A stretch of DNA of 64,000 bases from Aquatica leii (Eukaryota; Arthropoda; Insecta; Coleoptera; Lampyridae), in contig CM069432.1 in NCBI GenBank assembly GCA_035610365.1, forward strand, positions 81,286,520-81,350,519, written 5' to 3'. Position numbers and translations under genes: made by a program. Under the pieces are notes generated by a model. That model saw only the letters and a program-made list of their open reading frames with translations, did not search any database and was not told the DNA's origin. Numbering within the stretch: position 1 is the first letter of the stretch; every line of letters begins with the position of its first letter. Below are positions 24,700 to 36,780 of this stretch, piece after piece.

Positions 24700-25450
24700 A
24701 AGTTATAGACTAAAACTGCAGACCCGCAAGACGTTTGGGACTTACTGCTACTGGAAACAGTTTTGTCATGAGTACGGCAGATCAAATCTACAATGCCGAG
24801 TCATCTGATTTATTGTATCAAACGTTTTAGTTGCTAAAAGGATAGAATTAATAAAATAAATTACAGCAAGTAGTCGGGCAACAATAAATTTTTAATTTTT
24901 TCTCGAAAATTCGTAAAACTTTGGAGAACTAAAAACCCATGAATCCTTAAAAAGTAATGTAATAAACAATGCCGTTTTTAAAGACTGCAAGTTTGCCATT
25001 TCAGATCCAACAAAATATTTTAAAAAAGTGTACCTATTAAAACTGTATTGGCAATACGCAAATACATTCGGCAGTCCATCTACCAGTCAGCGGCAAAATT
25101 GAAGTAACAGAACATCCAACTGATTAAAATTAAGAAGAACGCCGTGTGGTAAGAATTTTTGAGTATTTTAACGCTGAAACTATTATCCATGTGGTTACTA
25201 AACAAGTGGCTAAAAATTCACTGTTCAAATTATGGAACAACGTATAGCTTTGTGCGTTGGTAACTAGAGAAAGAGTGAATCAGTGAGATATAAATCGGAA
25301 ATCTGGTCAAGAAGACACACCATTCGAATTTTTAATGCGTGATCGTGCGGATCGCCAGCAGTATTCTACATTGCAACAACAGAAACTTCCTACAATACAA
25401 AAGATTGTTCAATGAAAAAGAAATTTTTCTGTGAATGAATGTTGTATATC
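24700..25450 (+). pseudogene. Unidentified decayed coding sequence
   Basis: Fragments with non-random residue use appear in shifting plus frames: RKTFGTYCYWKQFCHEYG (about 24725), NNAVFKDCKFAISDPTKYF (about 24965), FEYFNAETIIHVVTKQVAKN (about 25155) and EDTPFEFLMRDRADRQQY (about 25315). They suggest one old protein-coding element. I do not recognise the family. Confidence 0.25.
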
Positions 25451-25789
25451 GTTGACTTAACTAAGTTTCTTTACATTCTAATTTAAATCTAACATAAAGA
25501 TAACGCACTTTTGCAACAAATTGATTAAGGTTAAACTGATGTTTCTTTTACAATGCTCAATTTCGTTTTTAAAATACACGACATTACAAATGTTTCATTA
25601 ATGTAATAGGATTGACAAATATTTGCTTGTCGTTTCTATTATATATTCTAAGTCACTATCAAGTCCACAATATAGTAATCACTACATACTAATTGTAAAT
25701 ATGAAATACGCTTCATATCTTCATAAAAACCATTTGACATTCATCCGAAGCAATTTTGAATAACTTGTAATAAAATTAATCCCACCTAT

Positions 25790-26010
25790 ACGTATGATCG
25801 AAAAGAATAGAATGTTCCGGATCCCAATAACAGATAAATATAAAAAGTATTCGCACAAGTTTGGAGTTCGTTTTCGAATCGAGTCGGAAGAAGTGTTAAG
25901 AAGACTGTCGGTTTAAATAAATTAAGTGTTTAACGCGTGTGAAGATAAATAAAAGTGCATCAAGTGAAAATACATACCAGTGTAGATAAACAAAAATTGC
26001 GGACAGTTAA
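25790..26010 (+). repeat. LTR-like promoter fragment, copy B
   Basis: Diverged copy of the sequence at 4640-4870, with the same order of blocks: ATAAATATAAAAAG, TTTTCGAATCGAGTC, GGTTTAAATAAAT and GTGTGAAGATAAATAAA. It is probably a solo LTR. Confidence 0.4.
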
Positions 26011-27753
26011 TAAAAGTGTACGTTACAAACACTGTGAAAGAATGATGATTATTAAACAAGGTTAATACATTTCTTTGACCAACTATCCATAAAGTATAAA
26101 ATTTTTGTAAAGAAAAAAAACTCAAATCAAATGTTTCATTTTACTTTTAGAAACCATGATAACCAATTTACAAAAAATATTGTAATGCAAGAAGGTAAAA
26201 AATCTTTAAATGTAATTTTTTTTTATTTAACTTCTTTTGTTCTATGTTAGTAAAAATTGGTAGAAACGACAGCAATAAAATAATGATTAATCGTATTTTA
26301 CTAAATGCTTATTTTAAATCTAACCGTAAAACCCAATCCCTGTCAATGAAATAGAATACAATCGCATAAGAACTTCCTTTACACCAACCCGTATGTGTTA
26401 TAACATTTCGTGATCTAAACACATCAAGACAACTTATCTTTTACAACAGAAAATAACAGTATATTATCGTGATTGCAACTAAATTAGATGATACCATCTG
26501 CAGTTTACATATGCATTGCGTATAAATAAATTGCATTCTTTGGATTACTACAAATGTTAAGAAAACAAAGAAATAATGCCTTGTGTACTTTTAATGTATG
26601 ACTAATCAATGATCGCCTATGAAAAGTTTAAAATATTTTCCACACCGTTATATAACACCGAAAAACTCAATTAATTTAATATCGATTTTTCATTCACAAA
26701 ACTTTTTGCTATGTAAAATTGTTTCTGACAAAACTTAACGTAAAAACTAAGTTTAAAAGAAATGAACCGTAATAAGTACCTGCTGCACAATACTATCGTG
26801 TTATATAAAACAGCGACAAAGATGGATTGCAAATCACTTTTAAAAAAAGAGAAAATAAAGTTTTTGAATATAAAACTAAGTTCAAGGATGACTACATTAT
26901 AAACGGTTGATTAATTTCGCAAAAACTTGTAGTACGACATTAGATAGAAGTTTCTTATATTCATAATTACAATTAATTACCTAAATACGTCAAAAATTCA
27001 TATTTTCTCTATATTGCTCGATTTCTAGATTGCGTACTAAAAGCCGAGTTTCATGCTAGTGTTTATTAATAGAACTACATAAAATCAGTTGTTAAAATAA
27101 ATATAAGATAGAAGACAATCGGTATGCAGGTAGGTATTGTAAGACATTATAGTAGTGTTACTGGATACCTGTCAAGTGCAGTCTTGGTTATGAACAGTTT
27201 TGATTATGATAAAATTCTGGTTTCTAGGTGGATTGTAGACAAAATTCGTTAATCATTTTTAAGAAACTGACCGAAACTGACGAATGCTGATAAAACTCTT
27301 AGAAACAAATATCGAGAATATCTCGAGCAATAAAACAAAATCAAAAACTTGTAGATGTACAATCAATCAAAACCATTATCGATAGTATGAAGTAATATTA
27401 AAAGAACAAATGTCAAGAAGTTTTCTTCAAGTATCGATTTTAATCAAATCAACATGTCTACGTAATCGCTATGTTAACAAATCAATCTAATCAATAAAGT
27501 ACACTTGACAACTTGCTCACATGTTACCGCTTTAATTACTGGGAATAATAAACATAAAGTACAATGCCAAAAACACCCACTGATTTAATACGCCCGTTTT
27601 CAATCTTTGTAGTAAATGAATCTTAATAGACAAAAGCAATAAATTATTTCAAATGTTGTTAATAAATAAATCTACATTTATGAGTGTTATAATGCAATAT
27701 TAAATTTTATACATGTGTTAAAATGAATTAAATTGACAAATATGACGCTTTAC
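26011..27753. other. shot intron 2, 5' part
   Basis: AT-rich. No gene or repeat supported. Confidence 0.6.
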
Positions 27754-27815
27754 CTTTTTCAGATGTTTGTTGACCCATTTCGTAAAGGTTTTCTTTTGAA
27801 TCGCGTCTCGTTCGT
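27754..27815 (-). CDS. shot: Short stop (spectraplakin) exon, start of CH1
   Basis: A 62-nt exon between TTTTACAG and GTAAAG. It enters in phase 1 and leaves in phase 0. With the G carried over from the first exon it reads DERDAIQKKTFTKWVNKHLKK. This is the nearly invariant opening of the spectraplakin CH1 domain and contains the first actin-binding segment (KKTFTKWVN). It sits alone between two introns of about 20 kb each. There are no stops or odd residues. The match to the family is residue-for-residue as I know it. Confidence 0.96.
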
Positions 27816-28498
27816 CTGTAAAATAAAACAATATTATTAGTATACTTTAAAATTTAAAATGTCATTACAAGCAATACTGTTTTGATACTGTCAGTAACCT
27901 TCATAAAGTAGGTCTTGTAAATGTTCTAAACAGGTAAGGTAAGATGAAATGTTGTAAACACACTTATGAAGTAATACAAAAACACAAGTTATGTAGTTTA
28001 GTTATAAAAAAAACAAATTAAAACCAATACACAAAAAATTTGACCTAACCGCCTTCAAACTAAAGCAACACTAATTAATTCATTTCGGCTGTTTTAAAAT
28101 AGGAGAACCAGTTTTATTTTTAAAAAAGCAAATGTAAGTCTGTTTTTCCTTTTATTTTTAAAAACCCATAAAAGAATAAATGATACCAAGAAAATTAAAT
28201 AGTTAATAGAATAGGACAGTCTGTAGGTCATTAATAAAAACGCTGTTAATTCATAAAATGCATAGCTCCTATTAATAGAAAACGTATGAAATGTAGGTGA
28301 TGTTTTATTCACCTATTATTGTATAAGTGATTGTTACCTTTTTTTTTTACTGAAAATACAAATAAAGTACGCATAACCTCAACGTGATTACTTACTATTT
28401 TGTATTCATAGTATTTAATCTTGTATTTAGATTAATATAACTTAAATATGAATTTCTCATAACAATTTTTGTACTATTTACGTTATGTATTATTTTGA
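27816..28498. other. shot intron 1, 3' end
   Basis: The pyrimidine-rich acceptor lead for the exon at 27754-27815 lies at 27816-27830. Nothing else recognised. Confidence 0.6.
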
Positions 28499-28535
28499 CT
28501 GTTTTACTCGAGGAAGAAATCACTATCACTTTTTT

Positions 28536-28690
28536 TGTACATCATGCATCCTCTTATACTAAATACATTCCAATATTCATTTGTACATCACCATTTTTCT
28601 CGTACTTCCCTACACATTCTTCTATTTCCCTGTACATCCTCATATTTCCCTGTACTTCCATGTATATATCCGTACATCCCCAACATTACT
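28536..28690 (+). repeat. Left GTACATCC array of element 2
   Basis: Degenerate units of about 12-17 bases (TGTACATCcTCaTATTTCCC-like). Three overlapping plus-strand open frames across it are translations of the repeat. Confidence 0.8.
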
Positions 28691-30775
28691 ATACTTTCCT
28701 ACATGCAAACTTCTATTCAACAAACAAGTTCTATTAAAACTGATAAGTTACCAATTTTCGAATACGTTAAGAAAATTTTATACGGTTTAATACACTGTTG
28801 GGAATATCCGATCGTACGTCGGAACATTTATTTACAAAAACTTTTTACTGATTCTTATAAATAACATATGTAGGTACCTAATATAAAAAATCACTACCTT
28901 TTATTCTTAGGTGATTTTGATAATCAATGGATGACAACAAGTATATTTTAAGAGTTCTCAGTCTAAATGGACATCTGATAAGTACCAAAGAATCGAAATA
29001 ATTAAAAAATGGTATTAACCAGTTGCTTATTATGCACTTTTTTCCTATAATGAATTAGTGGATGAAGTTTTTTGATTAATTAAAGAAAAGCCGGAACTCA
29101 CTAATAGAGATCTATGAATACAAATGTGCTTCAGCAAAATACAAATATATGGGTAAATATGGAACACCACGAAAAAAATAGTTAGCTGTTCCGGCACTTC
29201 TATGAAACATCTATGAAAAACTCAGAGCACTCAAATATGCCAATACGTTCGATAATGCGTTCAGGTAAGAAACTTATGTATCAAATTTTGCATTTAAATT
29301 TAAATACCCTAATTGCCCTCGATCACAACTTTAAATCGATTTGTATCTGACAATAATAAACATTTTTAAGAAGGAATGTTTTAATAATTTAAGCTTATTT
29401 ACTGAATAAATAAACTTACTTAAGATGGTTTGAATAGAGGAGAATAGCGCGAACATCACTAGAAAAATTGAACATAATTTTAAAAATAACAAAATTATGG
29501 TATTTGTTTTACCATTAAACGAAAAATTATCTGTTACACACACATACATTAGTAAATCATCCAGTAATGGTATTGTCGGCGTGATAATGCAGCTTCCTAG
29601 AAAGCATTTAACAATAGCTAGAAAATAATGGAGTATCAACAACAAATGACATGAAAAGCAGAACTAATAATATCGGTAAAACCATTTAACTATACAGAAA
29701 TACAAAGTGGCCTAGAGATACAAGACTTAGTAAGAAATGCATTGTCTGAGATAAGAACATTGGATTGGAACAAACATGCCAATAATTTAGCGCGAGAAAT
29801 GTGAAACGTGACTGCTCACAGAATTTATCGTTTGTAGTTTTATGCAAATTTGCAAATGATATACAAAATAGTTGTTTTTTGGATGTTATTAGACATCATG
29901 ACTTCTGTTTGTGTACAGATTTGCAAAAAAATTATTTGCGCACTATTATTTTAAATCGATTTCGAAGTTAATCATGGTAGTTACGTAGCCTGAACGATGT
30001 TACTTATCGTTTTTTATACAAAAATAGTTACAATTTTAAATTTACTTACTGTAGTTTCGTGCCGTGGGGGACAACATACGTAATATTACTGCTATGTAAC
30101 TTTTAACATTACCATAAGTTATCTTTCATATGTAGTAACTTATACCACGAGATGACACCGACATCAAATTTTGTTAATGGTTATCCACGTTATATAAGTT
30201 TATCCCCATTATATATGGTTATAAAACTACTACCAAGATTTGTCGGTTCAGGTGTTAAAGTGTGTTTCCTACTGTTGATTAGTTCCAAAAGGGCGAAACC
30301 GTCTTTTACATTGTTATTTTAGCCCGCTGTTTTATTCAAAACTATTTCGTATTACGGGGGTTTAAAATCAAGTTTACAACGTTCTCCAACTTTATAGCTA
30401 TTTACAATTACCTTTATTAATGTGGGTATCATTCATAAACAAATCCTTTAATTGTTACTAAAATTTAATAAATAGTACTCAAATCGCGATAGCGTGACAA
30501 AAACTCGAGAGTCGTTCATTTCAACGAGGATGTTTATGGAAAAGAGGGTGTTATTCAGTGACGGTTTCTTCATTACGTCATTTGGTCAATATAACTATTC
30601 AAAGAAAAACTAAAAATTGTTTTATTATTAATGTACAATTAAAAATATGCTTAAATTCTTAACGCAAACGCAATACATTCAAACACAGCAAACTTGCTTA
30701 AGCTCATGGTGAAGAAAATGTGTTTTTATAGTTTTAGTATTGAAATGGTCCTTTTGCAACATTGACCTCCAAATT

Positions 30776-30885
30776 CGTATATCCCCAGATATCCCCGTAC
30801 ATCCGTGTAGGTCCCTATACATCCTCATACATCCCTATATATTTTTGTACATCCTCATATCTCCCTTTTAATGTACACCATATAC
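30776..30885 (+). repeat. Right GTACATCC array of element 2
   Basis: Units such as CCCCGTACATCC, CCTATACATCC and TTGTACATCC, in the same orientation as the left array. They end just before the LINE insertion point. Confidence 0.8.
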
Positions 30886-30989
30886 CCTTGGTGGTTCGCT
30901 TGGAGATGTGTTGAAGCCTTATCAGGGCTTTCCCATAAAACAGCCTTAATCTCTAGATTTTTACTGCTTACAGCTGGTTATTTGTCTTA

Positions 30990-33634
30990 TTAAATTAATA
31001 ACGACCTGGGTCGTTTATGTGTGCGTACTTTAGCCCCGTCTAGCGGAGCGATGTTTTTTATAAAGTCGTCTTGCGACTTATCGATTTTTTCAAAAGTTGT
31101 GGCAGCTTGTCGCTTGCAGAACTCGATGAGGGGTTCGAGCTGAGTGTCTTTTAAAATGTTCTCATTTCTTAGGAACCATGGTGCACCTATTATTTTCCTA
31201 ATTGTATATGATTGAAATGCTTCAAGTCGGTTTTTGTTAGTTTTAGATGCATATACCAGCCAGCTAGCAGATGCATATGCAATAATAGGTCTAATGTAAA
31301 GTTTGTAAATTTGGATTCTTTGTTTCCTTGTTAACCCTCGGCTGCAAGTCAAGATTGGGTAGAGCATTCCTCTACTACGTCGAGCTTTAGTTAAGATATC
31401 TTCCGTGTGCTTGTGCATTTTTAAGTTTTGGTCTATAGTTACTCCCAGGTATTTTATAGCAGATTTCCACGGTAATGAGTCTGTAGCTACTTTCAGTTGC
31501 GATATGTTACACGTGCGTTTTGCAGTGAACACTATCGCTTCTGATTTCGTAGGATTGATCTTCATGCGCCACCTAGCAAACCACGGAAGTGCAGTGTCAA
31601 TTTGCCGCTGTACTTTTGTGACGGCATGACTACGTTTCTGTAAGCTGACATAAACATGACATCGTCAGCATACAAAGCACAATCGACATTAGACGATCTT
31701 GGCAGGTCATTTATATAAACGTTATATAGAGTCGGCGAAAGACATCCTCCTGTGGTACTCCGGCTTGAACTTGTTTAATACTAGAAATTTTGTTCTCTAC
31801 TTACACGAAATTTTCGGTTTTCCAAGTAGCTTTTTATAAGGCTTGTATAAGCTAGTGGAAGGTTATGCATAGTTAGCAATTTGTATATTAGCCCCGCATG
31901 CCATACTTTGTCAAACGCTTTTTCAGTGTCAAAAAATACAGCAACCGTAGTTTTTAGAATATTGCGATTTTTGGCTATTGAGTCTATCACTCTTATCAAT
32001 TGCAATGTAGTTGACTTGCCTTTGCGGAAGCCAAACTGTTCATCAACTATATTTAACAGCGGAGTAATTCGTCCAAGCAGGAGTCGCTCAAAACTTTTTG
32101 CTATTGCAGGGAAGAGCGAAATTGGTCTGTAGTTATTAGGGTCGAGTTTGGTCTTATTTGGTTTTGTAACATAATAATAATAGCTTCTTTCCAAGCATTT
32201 GGAAAATACTGGTGAGTTAATATTGCATTAAAAATTCTTGTTATATAATGCACTGTTGTTTTATTAATGTTTTTAAGCGCCATGTACGTAATTTCATCAG
32301 AGCCCGCTGCTTTACGACTTTTTTGGGTAATAATAGTGTTAGCCACTTCTCTGGGACTAATAAATTTAATGTTCGTTGTTAGTGCCGGAATTTCAAAATT
32401 TCTTAATGTTTCTTCTACCTTTCTACGAGTCTCTTCCATCCTAGGATCGTAGTCATTAGGTTGAAAGTTTCTTTCTAAATGCCCAGCGAACATCTCCGCT
32501 TTTTGTGCCGCATCATATATCATGTCATTTGGACCTTGCAAAGGTGACGGAATTGCTTGATTTTGTACAATCGCTCTACACGCTTGAAAAGCATTTCTAC
32601 AATCATTAGAAGTACGTTGAACATACTCCGCCCAATTATTATCATGATATTCTTTTAGCATAATTTTTAACGTGGCCTGCTGTCTGTTTAATTCTGTTTT
32701 AATCGCCGGATCTCTTGTTAGCTGCCATCGCCTGGTAAGAGTACGTTTAGCTTTAATAGCTTGTTTTAAATAGTCAGGTGTTTTGATATACCTGTTATTG
32801 TCGTATTGTTTTGTATTTTTGTTAAACGCTTCACGAATTTTGTGTGTGACGTTTAATACATGTCGTTCAATGTCTTCAGGCGATTGTATGTCCGGGTTAC
32901 TTGTAGTAATTTCCCTTTGCAGCGTTTCATTAACTCTACGCCAGTTAGTGTCGTTTCTCTTTTCCTTGTTGCGGTTCTAATAGGGTTAGCATTTAACTTC
33001 ATAATCACCGGTAGATGATCGGAACTTAAGTCCATTAGAACATCAATATTTATAACAAATGGTATATTGCGGGTGATTATTATATCTACTACATCTGGAT
33101 TTTGTTAATCCGGGCTAATAATTTTATAACATTTTTCCTTAGAATGCACTTGAAGCTGTATTCCAGCTGTATTAGCTCTGCTAGACCCTCAGTCCGGATG
33201 CTTGGCATTAAGATCACCTACAATTAACGTTGGTTCGTTGATTCGGCCCAGCAGATTGTCGATGTACTCGGTTAATAGGGGAGTACTAAGACTTCTGGAG
33301 GCTTATATTATAGTCACGATGCGATTGTTTATTTTAATTTGACATCTTCTGGCATTCATATTTATTTTGGGTAAATTAATACATTAGTGTGTTACATTCC
33401 GTTTGATTAAAATAGCCGTACCGCCCGTTCTCAGATCGCAAAATGATCAGTTGTTGTTTAGATAGGTTTGGTAATTCGCTATCTTAAATGTATCAGTATT
33501 TTTTAAGTGCGTCTCACCCAGCATACATATATCGACGTTGTAATCATATAAAACTGACGAAGTTCGCTACGTTTATTTTGAACGCCATTGGCGTTCCAGT
33601 AGACTATGGTAATTTCGTTGGTTGTATTATTCAT
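30990..33634 (-). pseudogene. Jockey LINE ORF2 (endonuclease and reverse transcriptase)
   Basis: The ATG at 33634 overlaps the last codons of ORF1 (AATGAATAA), a common LINE arrangement. The N-terminus ITIVYWNANGVQNKRSEL is the start of the endonuclease domain (WNANG). This part is badly broken to about 33050; DLSSDHLPVIMKL (33035) ends it. The reverse transcriptase follows: SRKAAGSDEITYMALKN, then NYRPISLFPAIAKSFERLL, then FGFRKGKSTTLQLIRVID and FFDTEKAFDKVWHAGL (32660-31780). The catalytic LYADD lies at about 31650. LPWKSAIKYLGVTIDQNL and the C-terminal IYKLYIRPIIAYASASW run to 30990. At least four shifts or stops separate the blocks. It would copy the RNA at a nicked target. Confidence 0.9.
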
Positions 33635-35200
33635 TATTGCAAAGAATCTCACTAACTGCCGCCATTATTAGCGGAAGAATAGACTTACCTTCACAGTACG
33701 CATTAAATATTTTTTGAATCCATGAAAATATTTTGGACAGATCCAAATTAATTTTATTTCCTGTATCTTGTGTTTTTGGTAGAGATTCATTTTCTGTATG
33801 TGGTACTTGTTGTTTGAGGATAGGTTGAAAATTTTGATGCGACTTCACCTGTCGCAATTGTAATGGTTGATGTATATTCGTTGCTTGTGGCCGTTTAAGT
33901 TGTTGTTGTTGATGTGACTGTTGCCTATTTGTAATTATTTGGTCTTGTCGAAGAGCAGCAACAGCAGCATAGGAAGTGGATGCTGGTTACATGGGGAGTT
34001 ATTAAAAACAGTCGTTGGTGAATTAGTTACTGTTGCACTTTGAATTTCTACGGCGGTTGTGTGATTGCTTTCGTCATATACACCGTCTTCAAACTGTTGA
34101 TTTAGAATTGGTACCGCTTTTCTGTTTTTATTGCGTTTCTCCAATAGCTGTTTATAAAAAGGACACTGTTTATAGTTAGCTGGATGTGGCCCTGAACAGT
34201 TAATACATTTTGCCGGTTCTTCATTTGGTTTGCGACAGTCAGCAGCATAATGATTATTAGCGCATCTAACACAACGGGGTTGATAACCACAATTAACACT
34301 CGAATGTCCAAACCTCTGACATGAATAACACTGAGGAATTTCTATTTTTGATTTAAATGCTTGATTTTTTAAACCATGACAAGAAAGTAATTCGTTCTCT
34401 TGGTAAATATTTTTAGAATTTGGTACATTTTAAGAGTTACCAGAAAGGTGTTGCAAGGAAGATTATTTCTTCTTGTTAATCTTCTGCAATACACCACTGC
34501 GTAACCACGGTCTTCAAGTTCTTCTTGAGTTCCTCATTTGTTATACTAGTCGCTATTCCTTAACTGCAACTTTTAATTCTCTTTGGGCAGCGACTGTATA
34601 CGTAAAATTCTAATTTCGCTTTTTGAGGTAATCCTGCACGTGGCGAAATTCAGATGCAGATTCACAGTAAATTCGAACACCATCACCATTTGCCCTAGTT
34701 AACACATTTTTCTGTAGAATAGTTTTAAGGTTTCTACAGTGGTGTGTAAAATTAACCAACTTTTCAATAAAAATTGGCTGAATTTTTTCAGATTTTGGCG
34801 TGATTGATGATTTAGCCGTAATGTGGGAATTTTCTTCATCTCCAGATTCAGTTTCTGAGTCGTTAGATACTTGTCTTTTATTAGTTTTACGTCTTTTTTG
34901 GCCCAACAACGGGAAACTCATCTTCACGTAGATCTGGTGAAGGCAAGAATTTCATCGATTGGATGGTATTAGAGGCAGGTGTTTGACTGTTATTGCTAAC
35001 ACTAACTTGGCTGTTATTGTCAACGGTATTAATTAGAGCATCCTTCTCAGAAAGAGGTTTTTCTTCTTTTTCTTTCTGACAGGTTGGAAATTATCAGCAT
35101 CATCAGCACTCGAAGGTGGAGAATGGATTGGCTCTTCCGGAAATTGAGCTAACAGCTTGTTTAACCCGTTGATGGCACTAATTAGTTCAAGGCGAGACAT
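33627..35200 (-). pseudogene. Jockey LINE ORF1 (gag-like, zinc knuckles)
   Basis: Starts at an ATG at 35200 (MSRLELISAINGLNKLL) and ends with a TAA at 33627-33629. The intact block 34927-34610 (SFPLLGQKRRKTNKRQ ... FIEKLVNFTHHCRNL) is the domain preceding the knuckles. Three CCHC zinc knuckles lie at about 34335-34160 with spacings CX2CX4HX4C, CX2CX3HX4C and CX2CX3HX6C, the arrangement known in Jockey-clade gag proteins. A Gln/Asn-rich linker and a conserved C-terminal helix (LSKIFSWIQKIFNAYCEG) follow. The protein would bind the element RNA. It is broken by frameshifts near 35070, 34600-34450 and 33950. Confidence 0.85.
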
Positions 35201-35218
35201 CGCCGCACAGGTTATTAT

Positions 35219-35244
35219 AACATGTCCGCAGCAGCGGACATGTT
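35219..35244. repeat. Perfect 11-bp hairpin in the LINE 5' UTR
   Basis: AACATGTCCGC and GCGGACATGTT are exact reverse complements around the loop AGCA. It lies 19 bases upstream of the ORF1 start codon on the minus strand. Confidence 0.85.
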
Positions 35245-35769
35245 AAAATGATTGAAAGTGTAAATTAACCTAGTTTTGGTAATTTAACACAGAACACTAA
35301 GAAAACTTGTATAAATATACAAGAACACTTAACGAACAACAAACAAAAAACGAAATGAGAAAACAAACTCGCGTTTGGCAGATATAAAAATAAATTCATA
35401 TACTTAATTAGATATGAACTAAATGTCAAAATTAATTTTTGACAGTCGGTGGTTCGCCCCTCGGTTTTACTTATAAACATGGTCAGAAACAACCGAAGTA
35501 GGTACTGCTGCAATTGGAAAATCAACAGTATTTATTTAAAAGAAATGAAATGATTTAATATGTTGAAAATCATTTGACCAAAAAACTTCATGATTACACG
35601 ATTGATAAAGAAGCTCCAACCATTAAAATTATAATTAATAAAATAAAAGACGCCAGTAATCAGAGAGATAAAACAGCTATAATAAAAAAATTTTTACAAA
35701 TTGGATTTGAATATAAATACCACAATAGAAACAAATATTCATTAAACGTGACAATATTGTTTTGATTTA

Positions 35770-36090
35770 TATTATAATTAAAAAGCTAAAATAAAAATAC
35801 GCTTTGATAGCAAATCGAACTAAAAACTAGAACATAATTTTTACTTATGAAGAGCTTATGATACAGCAATAGAAAGTCTAATAATCAATCATTATTAATA
35901 ACCTCAAAATAAAATTATAGCAAAACATAAGTTATTAACAAAATAATTCAATTCAGAATTAAAAAAACCGTGGAGTGCTCGATATTAAATCAATTACCCC
36001 ATTCGTAACTATTTATAAAAGAAGAATTACGAAAATATAGTAAATTGCTATCAAAGCGTGTTTTTATTTTAGTTTTTTAACAATATAATT
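35770..36090. mobile_element. MITE, deleted relative of the foldback at 51.3 kb
   Basis: The ends 35770-35813 and 36043-36090 are inverted repeats (GCTAAAATAAAAAtACGCTTTG read from each side). The left interior (AACTAAAAACTAGAAcATAA, ATAATCAATCAT, TTATTAACAAAATAATTC) is homologous to the left arm of the 51313-51805 foldback, but most of the right arm is missing. Confidence 0.75.
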
Positions 36091-36305
36091 TATTTTTTAG
36101 TTTTTAGTATCAAAATGATATCAAGAGTATTTATAAATAACAGCTTTGATTTTAGAATAAATTTATATAAAATTTTGTAATTTGAATTTTTATTAAAATT
36201 TCTTGGAGTTTTTTGAACCAAAATTAATTCGGAAAGTATTTTTATAATTTTTTATTCACGAAATCTCAGTTATTTTAAATAAAACAGAAGCGGTATATTG
36301 TAATT

Positions 36306-36387
36306 CAGTAAGACCCCGCTTAACGCTGTTTCGCATTACGCTCTACTTTGATGGAACGTATGCTACGCCTTAAGCGAGGTCTTTCTG
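36306..36387. repeat. Short inverted repeat with pogo-like ends
   Basis: An 82-bp hairpin with CAGTAAGACCCCGCTTAACG at the left and, reversed, CAGAAAGACCTCGCTTAAGG at the right. Such CAGTAAG..CGCTTAACG ends are typical of Tc1/pogo (Tigger-like) MITEs. The expected TA duplication is only partly visible. Confidence 0.6.
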
Positions 36388-36589
36388 TATGTTTGTCTTA
36401 ATATTTTAAATAAATTTTAAAACGTACGTAGAAAAATACCGTAGTGACATCTGCAGTACCATACTCGTTACCATTATTTTCTCTAAATGTATTCGGATCT
36501 GTAAAGAAGAATGACATTTACCGTCGTTCCGTGGGTACAATACGTTTATTAACCAGCAAACTTATATAGATATTTTTCTTTTTATCCTA

Positions 36590-36780
36590 ATAATCCTAGA
36601 CATAACATTGGAACAACGTTATGAAATAATTGTAGTGTCAGTCTTTGACACGTGTGCGAATTTTCTAGTTAATCAGACTTTTGAAAATTGGTAAAAATTA
36701 CGTTCAAAGATTCCGTTACATACACAGATAGATACAGGTCGACCTAATATAAGCGTGTTAAAAATTAACTTCCTCTACCA
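36590..36780 (+). repeat. Interspersed repeat, copy 1 of 2
   Basis: Homologous to 52240-52430. Shared blocks include CAAAGATTCCGTTACATA, AATCAGACTT and AAGCGTGTTAAAAATTAA. It is probably a SINE or the 3' end of a longer repeat. No tRNA-type promoter boxes were recognised. Confidence 0.6.

Larger units (their letters stand above)
30900..35447 (-). mobile_element. Jockey-clade LINE, nearly full length
   Basis: A non-LTR retrotransposon on the minus strand with a 5' UTR (35447-35201), a gag-like ORF1, an apurinic-type endonuclease/reverse transcriptase ORF2 and a short 3' UTR (30989-30900). GGTGGTTCGC occurs on both sides (30890-30899 and 35448-35457) as the target-site duplication. The insertion is inside GTAC-array element 2. 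Both ORFs carry stops and shifts, so it is inactive, but all domains are still in order. Confidence 0.9.
28499..35476 (+). mobile_element. GTAC-array element 2, split by a LINE
   Basis: The left end CTGTTTTACTCGAGG (28499-28513) is identical to that of element 1 at 9430. The right end CTCGGTTTTACTTATAA (35460-35476) matches element 1 at 16 of 17 bases. Arrays of a GTACATCC unit lie inside the ends, both in the same orientation. A Jockey LINE with its own target duplication occupies 30900-35447; without it the element would be about 2.4 kb. The interior (28700-30770) holds only broken frames, such as LPIFEYVKKILYGLIHCWEY and FSYNELVDE, and I could not match them to the protein of element 1. 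Confidence 0.6.

Noticed and set aside
28495..28864. Three overlapping plus-strand frames as small genes
   Set aside because: They are all translations of the GTACATCC array in different frames.
29331..29645. 104-codon minus-strand frame with hydrophobic stretches as a membrane protein
   Set aside because: Hydrophobicity follows from AT-rich codons; no conserved motif; it lies inside GTAC-array element 2.
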